64,000 nucleotides of DNA from Lachnospiraceae bacterium G11 (GCA_900103495.1 FMWZ01000010.1:1-64000), one strand, 5' to 3'; counted from the stretch's first letter, positions 36,088 to 46,173 are shown. Translations and numbers: made by a program. The notes: generated by a model from the sequence alone, not told the origin.

Positions 36088-37149
36088 ATGAAAAAACTCG
36101 TAAGTTTATTGCTTAGTGTTGCTATGGTTGCAGTTCTTCTCGTAGGCTGTGGCGCAGGCGGCGCATCAGGCGGCAAGAAGGTTGGCGTTTCAATGCCTAC
36201 AAGAGACCTTCAGAGATGGAATCAGGATGGTTCCAACATGGAGAAAGAACTTAAGGCAGCTGGTTACGAAGTTGACCTTCAGTATGCATCCAACGATGTT
36301 CAGACACAGGTTTCTCAGATTGAGAACATGATTTCCAGCGGATGTTCAGTTCTCGTTATCGCAGCAATCGAAGGTTCTTCACTTGGTGAAGCACTTGACA
36401 TGGCTAAGAAGGCTAACATTCCTGTTATCGCTTATGACCGTCTTATCATGAACTCTGACGCAGTTTCTTACTACGCAACATTTGATAACTACAAAGTTGG
36501 TACAGTTCAGGGTCAGTACGTTGCTGATCAGCTTGATCTTGAGAATCAGGCAGGTCCTTTCAACATCGAGTTCACAGCTGGTGACCCCGGTGACAACAAC
36601 GCAGGTTTCTTCTTCAACGGCGCATATGACGTACTTAAGAAGTACATCGAAGAGGGTAAGCTCAACGTTGTATCAGGTCAGAAGACATTTGATGAAGTTG
36701 CAACTCCTACATGGGGTTCTGATGTAGCTCAGTCCAGAGCAGAGAACATCCTTTCATCTTACTATGCAGACGGAACAGAGCTTGATGTATGGCTTTGCTC
36801 TAACGACTCAACAGCACTTGGTGTTACCAATGCTCTTGCAGCTAACTACAACGGCAAGTATCCCATCATCACAGGTCAGGACTGTGATATTGAGAATACA
36901 AAGAACATGATCGCAGGTAAGCAGTCAATGTCAGTATTCAAGGATACACGTACCCTTGCTTCTCAGGTTGTTAAGATGGTTGGCCAGATCCTTAAGGGTG
37001 AGAAGGTTGACGTAAACGATGAGAAGACATATGACAACGGAGTTAAGGTTGTTCCTTCATTCCTTTGCGAGCCCGTATTTGCTGATGCTAACAACTACAA
37101 AGAGATCCTTATCGATTCAGGTTACTACACAGAGGATCAGTTAAAGTAA
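36088..37149 (+). CDS. ABC sugar-binding lipoprotein, ChvE/XylF-like
   Basis: 353 residues. Signal with lipobox LVGC (Cys21), short Gly/Ala/Ser linker, then the binding domain (KVGVSMPTRDLQRWNQDG; PVIAYDRLIMNSDAVSYYATFDN; ITGQDCDIENTKNMIAGKQSM). This matches the multiple-sugar binding proteins of GguAB-type transporters. Strong codon bias indicates high expression. A hairpin (37176-37204) after the gene should favour the binding protein over the ATPase. The exact sugar (xylose, arabinose, galactose or glucose) cannot be read from the sequence. Confidence 0.92.
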   Translation: MKKLVSLLLSVAMVAVLLVGCGAGGASGGKKVGVSMPTRDLQRWNQDGSNMEKELKAAGYEVDLQYASNDVQTQVSQIENMISSGCSVLVIAAIEGSSLGEALDMAKKANIPVIAYDRLIMNSDAVSYYATFDNYKVGTVQGQYVADQLDLENQAGPFNIEFTAGDPGDNNAGFFFNGAYDVLKKYIEEGKLNVVSGQKTFDEVATPTWGSDVAQSRAENILSSYYADGTELDVWLCSNDSTALGVTNALAANYNGKYPIITGQDCDIENTKNMIAGKQSMSVFKDTRTLASQVVKMVGQILKGEKVDVNDEKTYDNGVKVVPSFLCEPVFADANNYKEILIDSGYYTEDQLK

Positions 37150-37175
37150 GACTAAGAAACAGTAAGTATTTCATA

Positions 37176-37204
37176 GAGCAGGCGGGGTAAAACCCGCCTG
37201 TTCG
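37176..37204 (+). terminator. Attenuator-type hairpin after the binding protein gene
   Basis: GAGCAGGCGGG, GTAAAA, CCCGCCTGTTC; 11-bp GC-rich stem lacking a T run. Confidence 0.6.
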
Positions 37205-37231
37205 TGAATGTGAAGAAATGGAGGAATATCC

Positions 37232-38770
37232 GTGGGAAAAATACTCCTTGAAATGAAAAATATCACCAAGACATTCCCCGGTGTTAAGGCTCTCGACAAC
37301 GTTAACCTTCAGGTTGAAGAAGGCGAGATTCATGCACTGGTAGGAGAAAACGGAGCCGGTAAGTCTACACTTATGAACGTTCTTAGCGGCATTTATCCAT
37401 ACGGGAGCTATGAAGGAGATATTATCTACGATGGTGAGGTTTGTGAATTCCACAAGATAACCGATTCCGAGAAGAAGGGAATCGTTATCATTCACCAGGA
37501 ATTGGCACTGGTACCGCAGATGTCAATTGGAGAGAATATGTTCCTCGGTAATGAACGAGGAAAGAAAAACGCTATAAATTGGAATGAAACATACGGTGAA
37601 GCCGACAAGTACTTAAAGATGGTAGGTTTGTCGGAGTCTTCGCGTGTATTGATAAAAGATATAGGTACAGGTAAGCAGCAGCTGGTAGAGATTGCGAAAG
37701 CTCTGGCTAAGAATGCAAGGCTGCTTATTCTTGATGAGCCTACATCGTCCCTGAACGAGACCGATTCAAAAGCTCTTCTTGATTTGATGCTCGAATTCAA
37801 GAAGCAGGGAATGACAATGATTATTATCAGCCACAAGCTTAACGAGGTTGTGTATGTTGCAGATAAAATCACGGTTGTCAGAGATGGTTCAACCGTTGAA
37901 ACCATAGACTGTCACACAACCGAAGTAAGTGAGCCCAGAATTATCAAGGGCATGGTTGGCCGTGAGTTCACAGACCGTTTCCCTAAGAGAAGCGGAGTGG
38001 AAATCGGTGAAGTAAATATGGAAGTTGAGAACTGGACGGTTTATCACCCTGTTTATGCTGAGAGAAAAGTTGTTGATAACGTAAACATGAACGTTAAAAA
38101 AGGTGAGGTTGTTGGTATCTACGGACTTATGGGTGCAGGCCGTACCGAGCTTGCAATGAGTATCTTCGGTAAGTCATACGGTACAGGTATCAAGGGAACC
38201 TTAAAGATTAACGGAAAGCCCACAGTTCTTAAGAATCCCAGAGAAGCAATCAATGCTAAACTTGCTTATGTAACAGAGGACAGAAAGGGTAATGGTCTTA
38301 TCCTTTCCAATCCCATTCGTGTCAATACAACTCTTGCCAACATGAAGGCTGTATGTGACAGAGGTATTATCGACACAGATAAGGAATATCAGGTTTCGGT
38401 TGAATATAAGGACAAACTCAAAACCAAGACACCTTCCGTTGAGCAGAACGTAGGTAACCTCTCCGGTGGTAACCAGCAGAAGGTTCTCCTTGCAAAATGG
38501 ATGTTCACAGATCCCGATATTCTTATTCTTGATGAGCCCACAAGAGGTATCGACGTAGGAGCTAAATACGAGATTTACTGTATCATTAATGATCTTGTAG
38601 CAGCAGGCAAATCCGTTGTCATGATTTCCTCTGAGCTTCCTGAAGTAATCGGTATGAGTGACAGAATCTACATCATGAACGAAGGCAAATTCGTCGGTGA
38701 GATGAAGGCTTCCGAGGCTACTCAGGAAAATATTATGGCTTGCATATTACAGTCAGGAAGGGGTGAATAG
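37232..38770 (+). CDS. ABC sugar transporter ATPase with two nucleotide-binding domains
   Basis: 512 residues from GTG 37232 (GGAGGAAT upstream), typical of GguA/XylG/MglA. First domain: GENGAGKST Walker A and [11 protein letters not shown] Walker B. Second domain (about 265-512): Walker A-like region GLMGAGRTE, full signature LSGGNQQK, and [14 protein letters not shown]. It energises import through the two permeases that follow. Confidence 0.94.
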   Translation: MGKILLEMKNITKTFPGVKALDNVNLQVEEGEIHALVGENGAGKSTLMNVLSGIYPYGSYEGDIIYDGEVCEFHKITDSEKKGIVIIHQELALVPQMSIGENMFLGNERGKKNAINWNETYGEADKYLKMVGLSESSRVLIKDIGTGKQQLVEIAKALAKNARLLILDEPTSSLNETDSKALLDLMLEFKKQGMTMIIISHKLNEVVYVADKITVVRDGSTVETIDCHTTEVSEPRIIKGMVGREFTDRFPKRSGVEIGEVNMEVENWTVYHPVYAERKVVDNVNMNVKKGEVVGIYGLMGAGRTELAMSIFGKSYGTGIKGTLKINGKPTVLKNPREAINAKLAYVTEDRKGNGLILSNPIRVNTTLANMKAVCDRGIIDTDKEYQVSVEYKDKLKTKTPSVEQNVGNLSGGNQQKVLLAKWMFTDPDILILDEPTRGIDVGAKYEIYCIINDLVAAGKSVVMISSELPEVIGMSDRIYIMNEGKFVGEMKASEATQENIMACILQSGRGE

Positions 38771-38771
38771 T

Positions 38772-39938
38772 ATGAATCTGAAAGCAATGGATATTTTAAA
38801 GAAATACACCATGGTATTCGCCCTCGTTCTGGTTACCATATTCTTCTACTGGCAGACCGGTGGAAAGATTCTTCTTCCCCAGAACGTTAACAACCTGATT
38901 TCACAGAACGCATACGTATTTGTTCTTTCGGCAGGTATGCTCCTTTGTATCCTGACCGGTGGTAACATCGACCTGGCAGTCGGATCCGTTGTATGTTTCG
39001 TAGGCGGTATCGGTGCCGTAATGATGGATAAGAACCTGAACGTCTGGTTCGCAGTTGCTGTTATGATTATTGGAGGACTCTTAGTCGGTGCTTGGCAGGG
39101 ATTCTGGATTGCCTATATCAAGGTACCGCCCTTCATTGCAACTCTGGCAGGCATGTATGCCTTCAGAGGCTTGGCAAACGTAGTCCTTCAGGGATATGCA
39201 GTCGGTATCAGAAACGAAACTTTCCTTAAAGTATTCGGTGGCGGTGAGAACTGCTACGTACCCGATTTCTTAGGCGGAAGTTCACTTAATATGACATGTA
39301 TGGTGGTGGGTATCATAGTTGTGGTTGCCTATCTTGCCATGGTTATTGTCAACAGAATCGATGCCAGATCAAAAGGTTACAGCGTGACCCCTCTTTTCCA
39401 GGAACTGGTTAAGTTTGTTGTTATCAGTGCTGTTATTCTCTGGATTTTCTATAAGTTAGCAAACTATAAAGGTATTCCTGCCGCACTGGTGTGGATTGCT
39501 GTAGTTCTCTTAGCTTATGCTTATATAACAACAAGAACTACAATGGGTCGTTACCTCTACGCAGTAGGTGGCAATGAGAAGGCAACAAGGCTTTCCGGTG
39601 TCGATCCCAGAAAGGTTTACTTCTTTGCTTATGTAAATATGGGCCTTATGGCCGGCCTTGCAGGTATTCTTGTAGCTGCAAGACAGGTAGGTGCTCAGCC
39701 CACATTCGGACAAGGTTACGAAATGGATGCCATTGCAGCATGTTTCATCGGCGGAGCTTCAGCATACGGCGGCGAAGGAAATGTATTCGGAATGGTAATC
39801 GGTGCTGTGCTCATGGGTGTTATCAACATGGGTATGAGTATCATGGGTATCGATGCAAACTATCAGAAGGTTGTTAAGGGTATAGTCGTTCTGGTAGCTA
39901 TTATATTTGACGTACTGTCAAATAAGAAGAAAAAGTAA
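38772..39938 (+). CDS. ABC sugar permease 1, XylH/GguB type
   Basis: 388 residues from ATG 38772 (AGGAAGGGGTG upstream; a GTG three codons earlier is less likely). About 9 to 10 membrane helices, with conserved TGGNIDLAVGS, GGNEKATRLSGVD and IAACFIGGASAYGGEG segments of the family. It begins one base after the ATPase stop. It is about 45 percent alike by eye to the next gene, which encodes a second permease. Confidence 0.92.
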   Translation: MNLKAMDILKKYTMVFALVLVTIFFYWQTGGKILLPQNVNNLISQNAYVFVLSAGMLLCILTGGNIDLAVGSVVCFVGGIGAVMMDKNLNVWFAVAVMIIGGLLVGAWQGFWIAYIKVPPFIATLAGMYAFRGLANVVLQGYAVGIRNETFLKVFGGGENCYVPDFLGGSSLNMTCMVVGIIVVVAYLAMVIVNRIDARSKGYSVTPLFQELVKFVVISAVILWIFYKLANYKGIPAALVWIAVVLLAYAYITTRTTMGRYLYAVGGNEKATRLSGVDPRKVYFFAYVNMGLMAGLAGILVAARQVGAQPTFGQGYEMDAIAACFIGGASAYGGEGNVFGMVIGAVLMGVINMGMSIMGIDANYQKVVKGIVVLVAIIFDVLSNKKKK

Positions 39939-39950
39939 GGAGGATGAGAC

Positions 39951-41120
39951 ATGACTAAATATTCTGAGTTACTCAAAAAACATGCTATGCTTATCATCCT
40001 TGTCCTGGTATATATCTTCTTTACAGTGATGACCGGCGGTTCAATGTTCTCACCTATGAACTTCAACGCCTTAATCACCCAGAACGCATATGTATACGTA
40101 CTTGCGACAGGTATGCTAATGTGCATGCTTACCGGTGGTAACATCGATCTTTCCTGCGGTTCCTTCGTATGTTTCCTTGGAGCTGTAGGCGGCGTAATGA
40201 TGGTAGTTAAAGAATGGGGAACCGGAGTTTCAATTCTTTTGATGCTCCTTGTAGGCGTTGTATACGGATGTGTACTTGGCTACCTTGTAGCCTATGTAGA
40301 CATTCCCCCCTGGATTGCAACCCTTGCAGGCTACCTGGCATTCAGAGGCTGGGGAACAGCCATCCTTAGCAAAAATAGCTCAACAGGTAGTATTTCTCCT
40401 ATTCCCGAAGGATTCCTTAAGGTATTCTCAGGAAAGCTTTTCGAGACATCTGTCGTGGAGTTTAACGTAATCTGCTTTGTGGTAGGCGTAATTGCCGCTG
40501 TCCTGGTGGTATTCTTTAACTTCAGGGGAAGAGCCAACAAGATTAAGAAAGGTTATGAGGCTGAATCCAAGACTTCAGTAATCGTTAAGTCAGTGCTTGA
40601 AGCAGCAGCTATTCTTCTGTTTGCTTATAAGCTTGCTCTTTCAGGCGGAATTCCTACTGTACTTGTATGGGTAGTTGTAATCCTTCTCATTTACAACTTC
40701 ATCACATCAAAGACAGCTCTTGGAAGATACTTCTACACTATTGGTGGAAACAAGGAGGCAACCAGACTTTCAGGTATCGATACCAGAAAGATTATGTTCT
40801 TTGCTTACCTTAACATGGCCATCATGACCGTAATTACATCCTACATCGTAGTTTCAAGATTCCAGGCTGCAAACTCAACAGCAGGAACCAACTTCGAGAT
40901 GGATGCCATTGCCGGTTGTGTAGTAGGTGGTGTTTCCGCATACGGCGGATCCGGAACTGTATTCGGAATGGTTGTTGGTGCTACTCTTATCGGTGTAATT
41001 AACCTTGGTATGTCACTTATGGGTGTTAACGCCGACTGGCAGAAGATTGTTAAAGGTATCGTTCTTCTTGGAGCGGTAGTTTTCGATATTCTTGCCAACA
41101 AGAAAAACGCAGCAAAATAA
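39951..41120 (+). CDS. ABC sugar permease 2, XylH/GguB type
   Basis: 389 residues, a clear paralogue of the preceding permease along its whole length (TGGNIDLSCGS; GGNKEATRLSGID; IAGCVVGGVSAYGGSG). Starts 13 bases after it behind AAGGAGG. Members of this transporter class usually encode one permease that forms a homodimer, so a tandem pair suggests a heterodimeric channel. Confidence 0.92.
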   Translation: MTKYSELLKKHAMLIILVLVYIFFTVMTGGSMFSPMNFNALITQNAYVYVLATGMLMCMLTGGNIDLSCGSFVCFLGAVGGVMMVVKEWGTGVSILLMLLVGVVYGCVLGYLVAYVDIPPWIATLAGYLAFRGWGTAILSKNSSTGSISPIPEGFLKVFSGKLFETSVVEFNVICFVVGVIAAVLVVFFNFRGRANKIKKGYEAESKTSVIVKSVLEAAAILLFAYKLALSGGIPTVLVWVVVILLIYNFITSKTALGRYFYTIGGNKEATRLSGIDTRKIMFFAYLNMAIMTVITSYIVVSRFQAANSTAGTNFEMDAIAGCVVGGVSAYGGSGTVFGMVVGATLIGVINLGMSLMGVNADWQKIVKGIVLLGAVVFDILANKKNAAK

Positions 41121-41147
41121 TACATCTATATATCGCATGTGAACCGG

Positions 41148-41185
41148 AAGGCAGGATGGGTTTCTTATAACCTGTCCTGCCTTTT
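41148..41185 (+). terminator. Terminator of the sugar transporter operon
   Basis: AAGGCAGGA and TCCTGCCTT arms, extended inward by TGGGTT/AACCTG, followed by TTTTGGG. Confidence 0.75.
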
Positions 41186-41255
41186 GGGTAACCTGAGATA
41201 TTGAATGTGAAAGTTTCATGGGGTAAAATAATGTGAAAGAAAGGAACATCTCTTT

Positions 41256-43358
41256 ATGTTTGGATCCCAGGAAATGAGTGGGACAATGTGGAGTCTAAAT
41301 TATGTTAATTCCATTCGTCCTTTGATAAAGAAAAAAGCGCTGTTCTCCGATACCACGGAGAATTTTGTTATACCCTTTGAACCTACGGCTTATGACAGAA
41401 TTACCATAAGATTCAGAACAGCCAAGGATAATGTAGATTCAGTGTATATTGTTCTTGGCGGTGAACGGGTTCCGATGTTATGGGAGAGCTGTGATGAGCT
41501 TTTTGATTACTATTATCATGAAACCCAGCTGGATAACTGTAAGATAAGCTATCACTTCAGCATCAAAAGCGGAAAGCAGATTGTTTATTTTGATATGAGG
41601 GGTGTGGTAAACAAGGAAAGCTTTGACTATGACTTTGTGGTTATTCCCGGATTCTCCACCCCTGATTGGGCCAAGGGTGCGGTAATGTACCAGATTTATA
41701 CGGACAGATTTCGTAACGGAGATCCCGGTAATGACGTTCTCACCAATGAGTACTATTATGTGGGGAACTACTCAGAAAGAGTTACGGATTGGTACTCCAA
41801 CCCTGCTAACATGGATATCCACAGATTCTATGGCGGCGACCTTCAGGGTGTTATGGATAAGCTTGATTATCTCAAAGATTTGGGAGTTGAAGTAATCTAC
41901 TTTAATCCTTTGTTCGTATCACCCTCAAACCATAAGTATGATATTCAGGACTACGACCATATAGATCCACATTTCGGAAGAATAGTGGATGATAAGGGTG
42001 AACTTTTAAAAGATGGTGACAAGGAGAATATCCACGCCACCAAATACATTAACAGATTGACAAGCAAAGCCAATCTTGATGCTTCCGACGCTTTCTTTGC
42101 AGAATTTGTGTCTGAAGCACATAAAAGAGGCATAAGAGTCATTCTCGATGGCGTATTCAATCACTGCGGGTCCTTTAACAAATGGATGGACAGAGAGAGA
42201 ATATATGAGAATGCCGAAGGTTTTGAAAAGGGCGCTTACATAACGGCGGATAGCCCCTACAGAAGCTTTTTCGACTTTAATTCCCATGGCTCATGGCCCT
42301 ACAACAGATTCTATGAAGGCTGGTGGGGACATGACACTTTGCCCAAGCTTAACTATGAAGGCTCCCAAAGCCTTAAAGATTACATCTTAAGAATTGCAAA
42401 GAAATGGGTTTCTGCTCCTTATAATGCCGACGGCTGGAGACTTGATGTGGCTGCAGATCTGGGGCACTCTCCCGAATATAACCACAGCTTCTGGCAGGAT
42501 TTCAGAAAGGCTGTTAAGGAAGCCAATCCTGATGCCATAATATTAGCTGAGCATTACGGAGACACCAGACCCTGGCTTCAGGGTAATGAGTGGGACAGCG
42601 TCATGAACTATGATGCTTTCATGGAGCCCGTAACCTGGTTTCTTACAGGTATGGAGAAGCACTCCGATGACTTCAGAGGAGATTTATTAGGGAACCAGAG
42701 TCATTTCTGGGCCAGCATGCAGGACCATCTTAAGGGGCTTGCAATGCCCTCCATTATGGTGGCAATGAATCAGCTTTCGAACCACGATCACTCAAGATTC
42801 TTAACAAGAACCAACCATGTGGTGGGACGTGTGCAGGATAAGGGTGCGAAGGCCGCCGAAGAGGGAATCAACAAGGCGGTTATGAGAGAAGCGGTCATTA
42901 TGCAGATGACCTGGACAGGAGCCCCCACCCTTTACTATGGTGATGAAGCGGGGCTATGCGGCTTTACGGATCCCGACAACAGAAGAACCTATCCCTGGGG
43001 CAGGGAAGATATAGAGATGCTCCTGTTCCATAAAGCAGCCATTAAGATTCACAGGGACTGCCCTGAGCTTAAGACCGGCTCACTGAAGTTTCTTGACACA
43101 GACAGGAACTTTATAGCCTACGGAAGATTCGATAATCTGGGCAAAACCATAGTTCTCATTAACAACGGAAATGAGGATCTGGAGAGGCTGGTTACGGTAT
43201 GGGTACTTGGAATACCCAAGGAAGCCGAAGTTACAAGACTTCTTTATTCCGATGCATATACCTTCAGCGACAGCCACGAGAAGGTTATAGTAACCAACGG
43301 AAATATTAATGTCACACTCCCAAGAACCGGAGCAATGATATTAAGATACGCCGAATAA
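41256..43358 (+). CDS. GH13 alpha-glucan hydrolase (neopullulanase/cyclomaltodextrinase type), cytoplasmic
   Basis: 700 residues, no signal peptide. N-terminal beta domain about 20-130 (CBM34-like); catalytic barrel about 140-600; C-terminal beta domain. GH13 regions: DGVFNH (298-303), GWRLDVAAD with nucleophile Asp397, ILAEHYGD with acid Glu432, and SNHD with Asp511. The insertion DIHRFYGGDLQGV is typical of the neopullulanase subfamily. Expected to cut maltodextrins, pullulan fragments or cyclodextrins after uptake. AAAGGAAC precedes the ATG; a later ATG at 41274 is possible. It follows the sugar importer but has no visible link to its substrate. Confidence 0.92.
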   Translation: MFGSQEMSGTMWSLNYVNSIRPLIKKKALFSDTTENFVIPFEPTAYDRITIRFRTAKDNVDSVYIVLGGERVPMLWESCDELFDYYYHETQLDNCKISYHFSIKSGKQIVYFDMRGVVNKESFDYDFVVIPGFSTPDWAKGAVMYQIYTDRFRNGDPGNDVLTNEYYYVGNYSERVTDWYSNPANMDIHRFYGGDLQGVMDKLDYLKDLGVEVIYFNPLFVSPSNHKYDIQDYDHIDPHFGRIVDDKGELLKDGDKENIHATKYINRLTSKANLDASDAFFAEFVSEAHKRGIRVILDGVFNHCGSFNKWMDRERIYENAEGFEKGAYITADSPYRSFFDFNSHGSWPYNRFYEGWWGHDTLPKLNYEGSQSLKDYILRIAKKWVSAPYNADGWRLDVAADLGHSPEYNHSFWQDFRKAVKEANPDAIILAEHYGDTRPWLQGNEWDSVMNYDAFMEPVTWFLTGMEKHSDDFRGDLLGNQSHFWASMQDHLKGLAMPSIMVAMNQLSNHDHSRFLTRTNHVVGRVQDKGAKAAEEGINKAVMREAVIMQMTWTGAPTLYYGDEAGLCGFTDPDNRRTYPWGREDIEMLLFHKAAIKIHRDCPELKTGSLKFLDTDRNFIAYGRFDNLGKTIVLINNGNEDLERLVTVWVLGIPKEAEVTRLLYSDAYTFSDSHEKVIVTNGNINVTLPRTGAMILRYAE

Positions 43359-43362
43359 GCCG

Positions 43363-43405
43363 GGGAGTTTAGAAAGATTTAATATTCTTTTTAAACTCCT
43401 TTTAT
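43363..43405 (+). terminator. Terminator of the GH13 gene
   Basis: GGAGTTTAGAAAGA/TTCTTTTTAAACTCC arms with TTTTATTG after; some mismatches. Confidence 0.65.
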
Positions 43406-43432
43406 TGAATTTGAGCGCAAAAGCCCTTACGA

Positions 43433-43454
43433 TTAAAGACAAAGAGGTCTTTAA
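43433..43454 (+). promoter_or_regulatory. Perfect inverted repeat adjoining a ribosome site
   Basis: TTAAAGAC, AAAGAG, GTCTTTAA; the 8-bp stem ends directly at GAGGTG, the ribosome site of the Zn-ribbon gene. Could be an operator or a translation-control hairpin. Confidence 0.45.
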
Positions 43455-43466
43455 GAGGTGACGGTT

Positions 43467-43865
43467 ATGAGTTTTAGACAGAGATTTGCAAGATTTATGA
43501 TTGGAAGATACGGAATGGATCAGTTTGGACAGTTTCTTTTTGGTTTGTCCATGTTTCTGATAGTTATTTCAATATTCCGTGTTCCCTACGTACATTTACT
43601 GGTTCCGGTCATTATCGTATACAGCTATTTCAGGATTTTCTCAAGGAATATATATAAGAGACAGCAGGAAAATAACTTCTACCTTAAGCACTCATACGCT
43701 GTCAGAACAAAGTTTAATAAGCTTGTGGGTGAATTAAAGCAAAGAAGGACTCACCATATATACAGATGCCCGGGATGTAATCAGAAAATAAGAGTTCCCA
43801 GAGGCAGGGGCAAGATTGAAATAAGATGTCCCAAGTGTAGCACCACATTCATAAAGAACAGCTGA
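43467..43865 (+). CDS. Small membrane protein with C-terminal zinc ribbon
   Basis: 132 residues from ATG 43467 (AAGAGGTG upstream). Basic N-terminus, two membrane helices about 22-38 and 40-57, a basic linker, and a zinc ribbon made of CPGC and CPKC (about residues 104-127) on the cytoplasmic side. No enzymatic motif. I recognise it only as a Lachnospiraceae hypothetical type. It is followed 16 bases later by the DUF5685-like gene and the J-domain gene, and I infer that the three act together at the membrane. Confidence 0.75.
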   Translation: MSFRQRFARFMIGRYGMDQFGQFLFGLSMFLIVISIFRVPYVHLLVPVIIVYSYFRIFSRNIYKRQQENNFYLKHSYAVRTKFNKLVGELKQRRTHHIYRCPGCNQKIRVPRGRGKIEIRCPKCSTTFIKNS

Positions 43866-43881
43866 ACGCGGGAGGATTAAA

Positions 43882-44724
43882 GTGTTCGGATATATAATAA
43901 TAAATAAAGGAGAACTCAAGTTTAAAGAGTTTGACGTATATCAGGGATATTACTGTGGACTGTGCAGAGTATTGAAAGAAAAGTACGGTATCAAAGGGCA
44001 GATGACTCTTTCCTATGATATGACTTTCCTTGCTATGCTGCTTTCGGACTTGTATGAACCCGAACTTACCAGGGGAACGACTAAATGTATTGTTCATCCC
44101 TTTGAGAAGCATCCCACAATCAGGACCGAGTTTACGGAGTATGCAGCGGATATGAATATACTCCTCACATACTATAAATGCCTTGATGACTGGAATGATG
44201 ACAGAAAAGCAGACAGGAAGCTTCTGGCTGATATGCTTTGCGGTCCTGTGTGCAAAATACGAAATAAATACCCTGAGAAAGCCGACTTAATCAGAAGAAC
44301 ATTGGACGAAATGTCTGAGAAGGAGAAACAGAAAGTCAGAGACGTAGATGAGATGTCTGCGCTTTTTGGAGAAATTCTCGGAACCATTTTTTCCTATAGA
44401 GATGATGAGTGGGCTGACGAATTGTATACAATAGGCAATAACCTTGGAAGATTCATCTACATAATGGATGCCTATGAAGACATAGAGGATGACATCAAAA
44501 AGAACAGATATAACCCGTTCATTGATGATTACAGAAATCCCGAGTTCGATGAGGATATTCAGAAGGTCCTTACCAAGATGATGTCGGAGTGCTGCAAGGC
44601 TTTCGAGCTTCTGCCCATAATTAACGACATCGATATTTTGAGAAATATTCTTTATTCCGGAGTCTGGAGCAGATACGAGCTAGTAAGGAATAAGAGAAAC
44701 AAAGAAGAGGAAAATCATGCGTGA
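43882..44724 (+). CDS. DUF5685-like protein with isoprenoid-synthase-like Asp motifs
   Basis: 280 residues from GTG 43882 (GGGAGGATT upstream). All-helical by inspection. CxxC at Cys25/Cys28 (YYCGLC). Two Asp-rich motifs: residues 99-113 ([15 protein letters not shown]) and 196-212 ([17 protein letters not shown]). The latter closely resembles the second motif of squalene and phytoene synthases (RDxxEDxxxGRxYLP), and the preceding LGRFIYIM fits the helix before it. Function is unknown; a prenyl- or lipid-related role is inferred. The stop overlaps the J-domain gene by 8 bases. Confidence 0.7.
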   Translation: MFGYIIINKGELKFKEFDVYQGYYCGLCRVLKEKYGIKGQMTLSYDMTFLAMLLSDLYEPELTRGTTKCIVHPFEKHPTIRTEFTEYAADMNILLTYYKCLDDWNDDRKADRKLLADMLCGPVCKIRNKYPEKADLIRRTLDEMSEKEKQKVRDVDEMSALFGEILGTIFSYRDDEWADELYTIGNNLGRFIYIMDAYEDIEDDIKKNRYNPFIDDYRNPEFDEDIQKVLTKMMSECCKAFELLPIINDIDILRNILYSGVWSRYELVRNKRNKEEENHA

Positions 44725-45490
44725 TCCCTATCAGGTTCTGGGAGTATCCAGAGGCGCTTCGGAAGAAGAAATCAAAAAAGCATATAAGGCATTAAGCCGT
44801 AAATATCACCCCGATGCCAACATTAACAATCCCAATAAGGAGGCGGCAGAGGAGAAGTTCAAGGAAGTCCAGGCGGCATACAAGCAGGTAATGCAGGAAA
44901 AAACCGGCGGTTACTCCTCATCATCCTACGGCCCCGGTTCTTCATATGGATACGGACAATCATCATCTTCAAGCAGTGGCAACTACGGCGGATATGGCTA
45001 CAGGGACGCAGACTTTGAGGAGTTCTTTAAGAACTTCGGCTTTGGATCCTTTGGAGGTTTTGGTTCCAATTATGCCGGTAACGGTACCGGCTATGAGGAA
45101 GACAACCACATTCGTGCAGCCGGCAATTACATAAGAAACGGCTACTACAAGGAAGCAAGAACCACCCTGGATGATATGGAGCCTAATCTTAGAAATGCAA
45201 GATGGTACTATTATTCAGCACTGGCTCATTATGGACTTGGGAACTCAGTTGCTGCAATGGAACATGCGAGGAAGGCTTCCGCAATGGAACCTTCAAACGC
45301 TGATTATAGGAATCTTGTTAACCAGTTTGAAAGAGGGGACGACTGGTACAGTTCAAGGCGCTACGCATATTCTTCTCCCGTCAGCGGAGGAAGCAGTATA
45401 TGCCTTAAGTTATGCATAGCAAATATTATTTGCAATCTTTGCTGCGGAGGTGGAGGACTTTGCTGCGGAGGAAGACCTTACTACTACTAG
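44717..45490 (+). CDS. J-domain protein with TPR-like repeats and a cysteine-string tail
   Basis: 257 residues. J domain 1-62 with HPD at 31-33, so it should stimulate a DnaK ATPase. A Gly/Ser/Tyr-rich linker (63-125) follows, then a TPR-like helical part (130-205), and a C-terminal tail with seven cysteines in 22 residues (229, 233, 239, 242, 243, 249, 250) within hydrophobic and glycine residues. It lacks the zinc-finger and substrate domains of DnaJ, so it is not the general chaperone. The tail recalls eukaryotic cysteine-string proteins, which attach to membranes by acylation. It is translationally coupled to the DUF5685-like gene. Confidence 0.85.
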   Translation: MRDPYQVLGVSRGASEEEIKKAYKALSRKYHPDANINNPNKEAAEEKFKEVQAAYKQVMQEKTGGYSSSSYGPGSSYGYGQSSSSSSGNYGGYGYRDADFEEFFKNFGFGSFGGFGSNYAGNGTGYEEDNHIRAAGNYIRNGYYKEARTTLDDMEPNLRNARWYYYSALAHYGLGNSVAAMEHARKASAMEPSNADYRNLVNQFERGDDWYSSRRYAYSSPVSGGSSICLKLCIANIICNLCCGGGGLCCGGRPYYY

Positions 45491-45513
45491 ACTCATATAA
45501 TGGGGGAAACTAA

Positions 45514-46173
45514 ATGAATTATCTGTTTTTGGTGCTATTAATCATTACAAGTGCAATACACCTTTATGACAGTTGGCATGATAATAAGAGAAGGGGTTTT
45601 ACCAAACCCTTTCTTTTGCTGTTTATAATACTTTACTACGTGTTCAGCACAGATACTCCCTACTGGGTTTTGCTGGGAGCGCTGATAACCAGCTGGCTTG
45701 GAGACGTGCTTTTAATCCCAAAGGGAAACAAGTGGTTTCTTGCGGGAGGAATAAGCTTTTTGTTCTGCCATATCCTGTTTATCGGGGTATATATGAGAAA
45801 TATTGATTTTGCCAAGGTAAACCTCTATGTAATGGCGCCGGTGACCGTGGTCTACTATACGGTGGTAATCATTATCATCAAGAACCTTTATCCCACCACA
45901 CCGAAAGCCATGGTGCCGCCCATGTGTTTCTACCTGTTTGCAAATGCAACTATGAACATATTTGCCCTTAAGCAGCTTTTCTCCAACCCCACAGCGGGGG
46001 CGGTGGTTGCATATATAGGCGCCATTCTTTTCTTCATTTCGGATTGCACCTTGTATCTGGTTCGCTACTACAGGAATCCGGACATTGTATACAAAAGGCA
46101 TTTTACTGTAATGCTTACATATATATTGGGCGAGTTTTTGATAACGCAAGGAGTTTTAATGTTGGGGATATAG
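45514..46173 (+). CDS. YhhN family protein (lysoplasmalogenase-like)
   Basis: 219 residues, about 8 membrane helices. Family motifs SWLGDVLL and GAILFFISDCTLY carry the conserved aspartates thought to be catalytic in lysoplasmalogenase (vinyl-ether hydrolysis). Many Lachnospiraceae make plasmalogen lipids, so the reaction is plausible here. Located between the J-protein and a lipid kinase gene, which points to a lipid-linked operon. Confidence 0.85.
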   Translation: MNYLFLVLLIITSAIHLYDSWHDNKRRGFTKPFLLLFIILYYVFSTDTPYWVLLGALITSWLGDVLLIPKGNKWFLAGGISFLFCHILFIGVYMRNIDFAKVNLYVMAPVTVVYYTVVIIIIKNLYPTTPKAMVPPMCFYLFANATMNIFALKQLFSNPTAGAVVAYIGAILFFISDCTLYLVRYYRNPDIVYKRHFTVMLTYILGEFLITQGVLMLGI

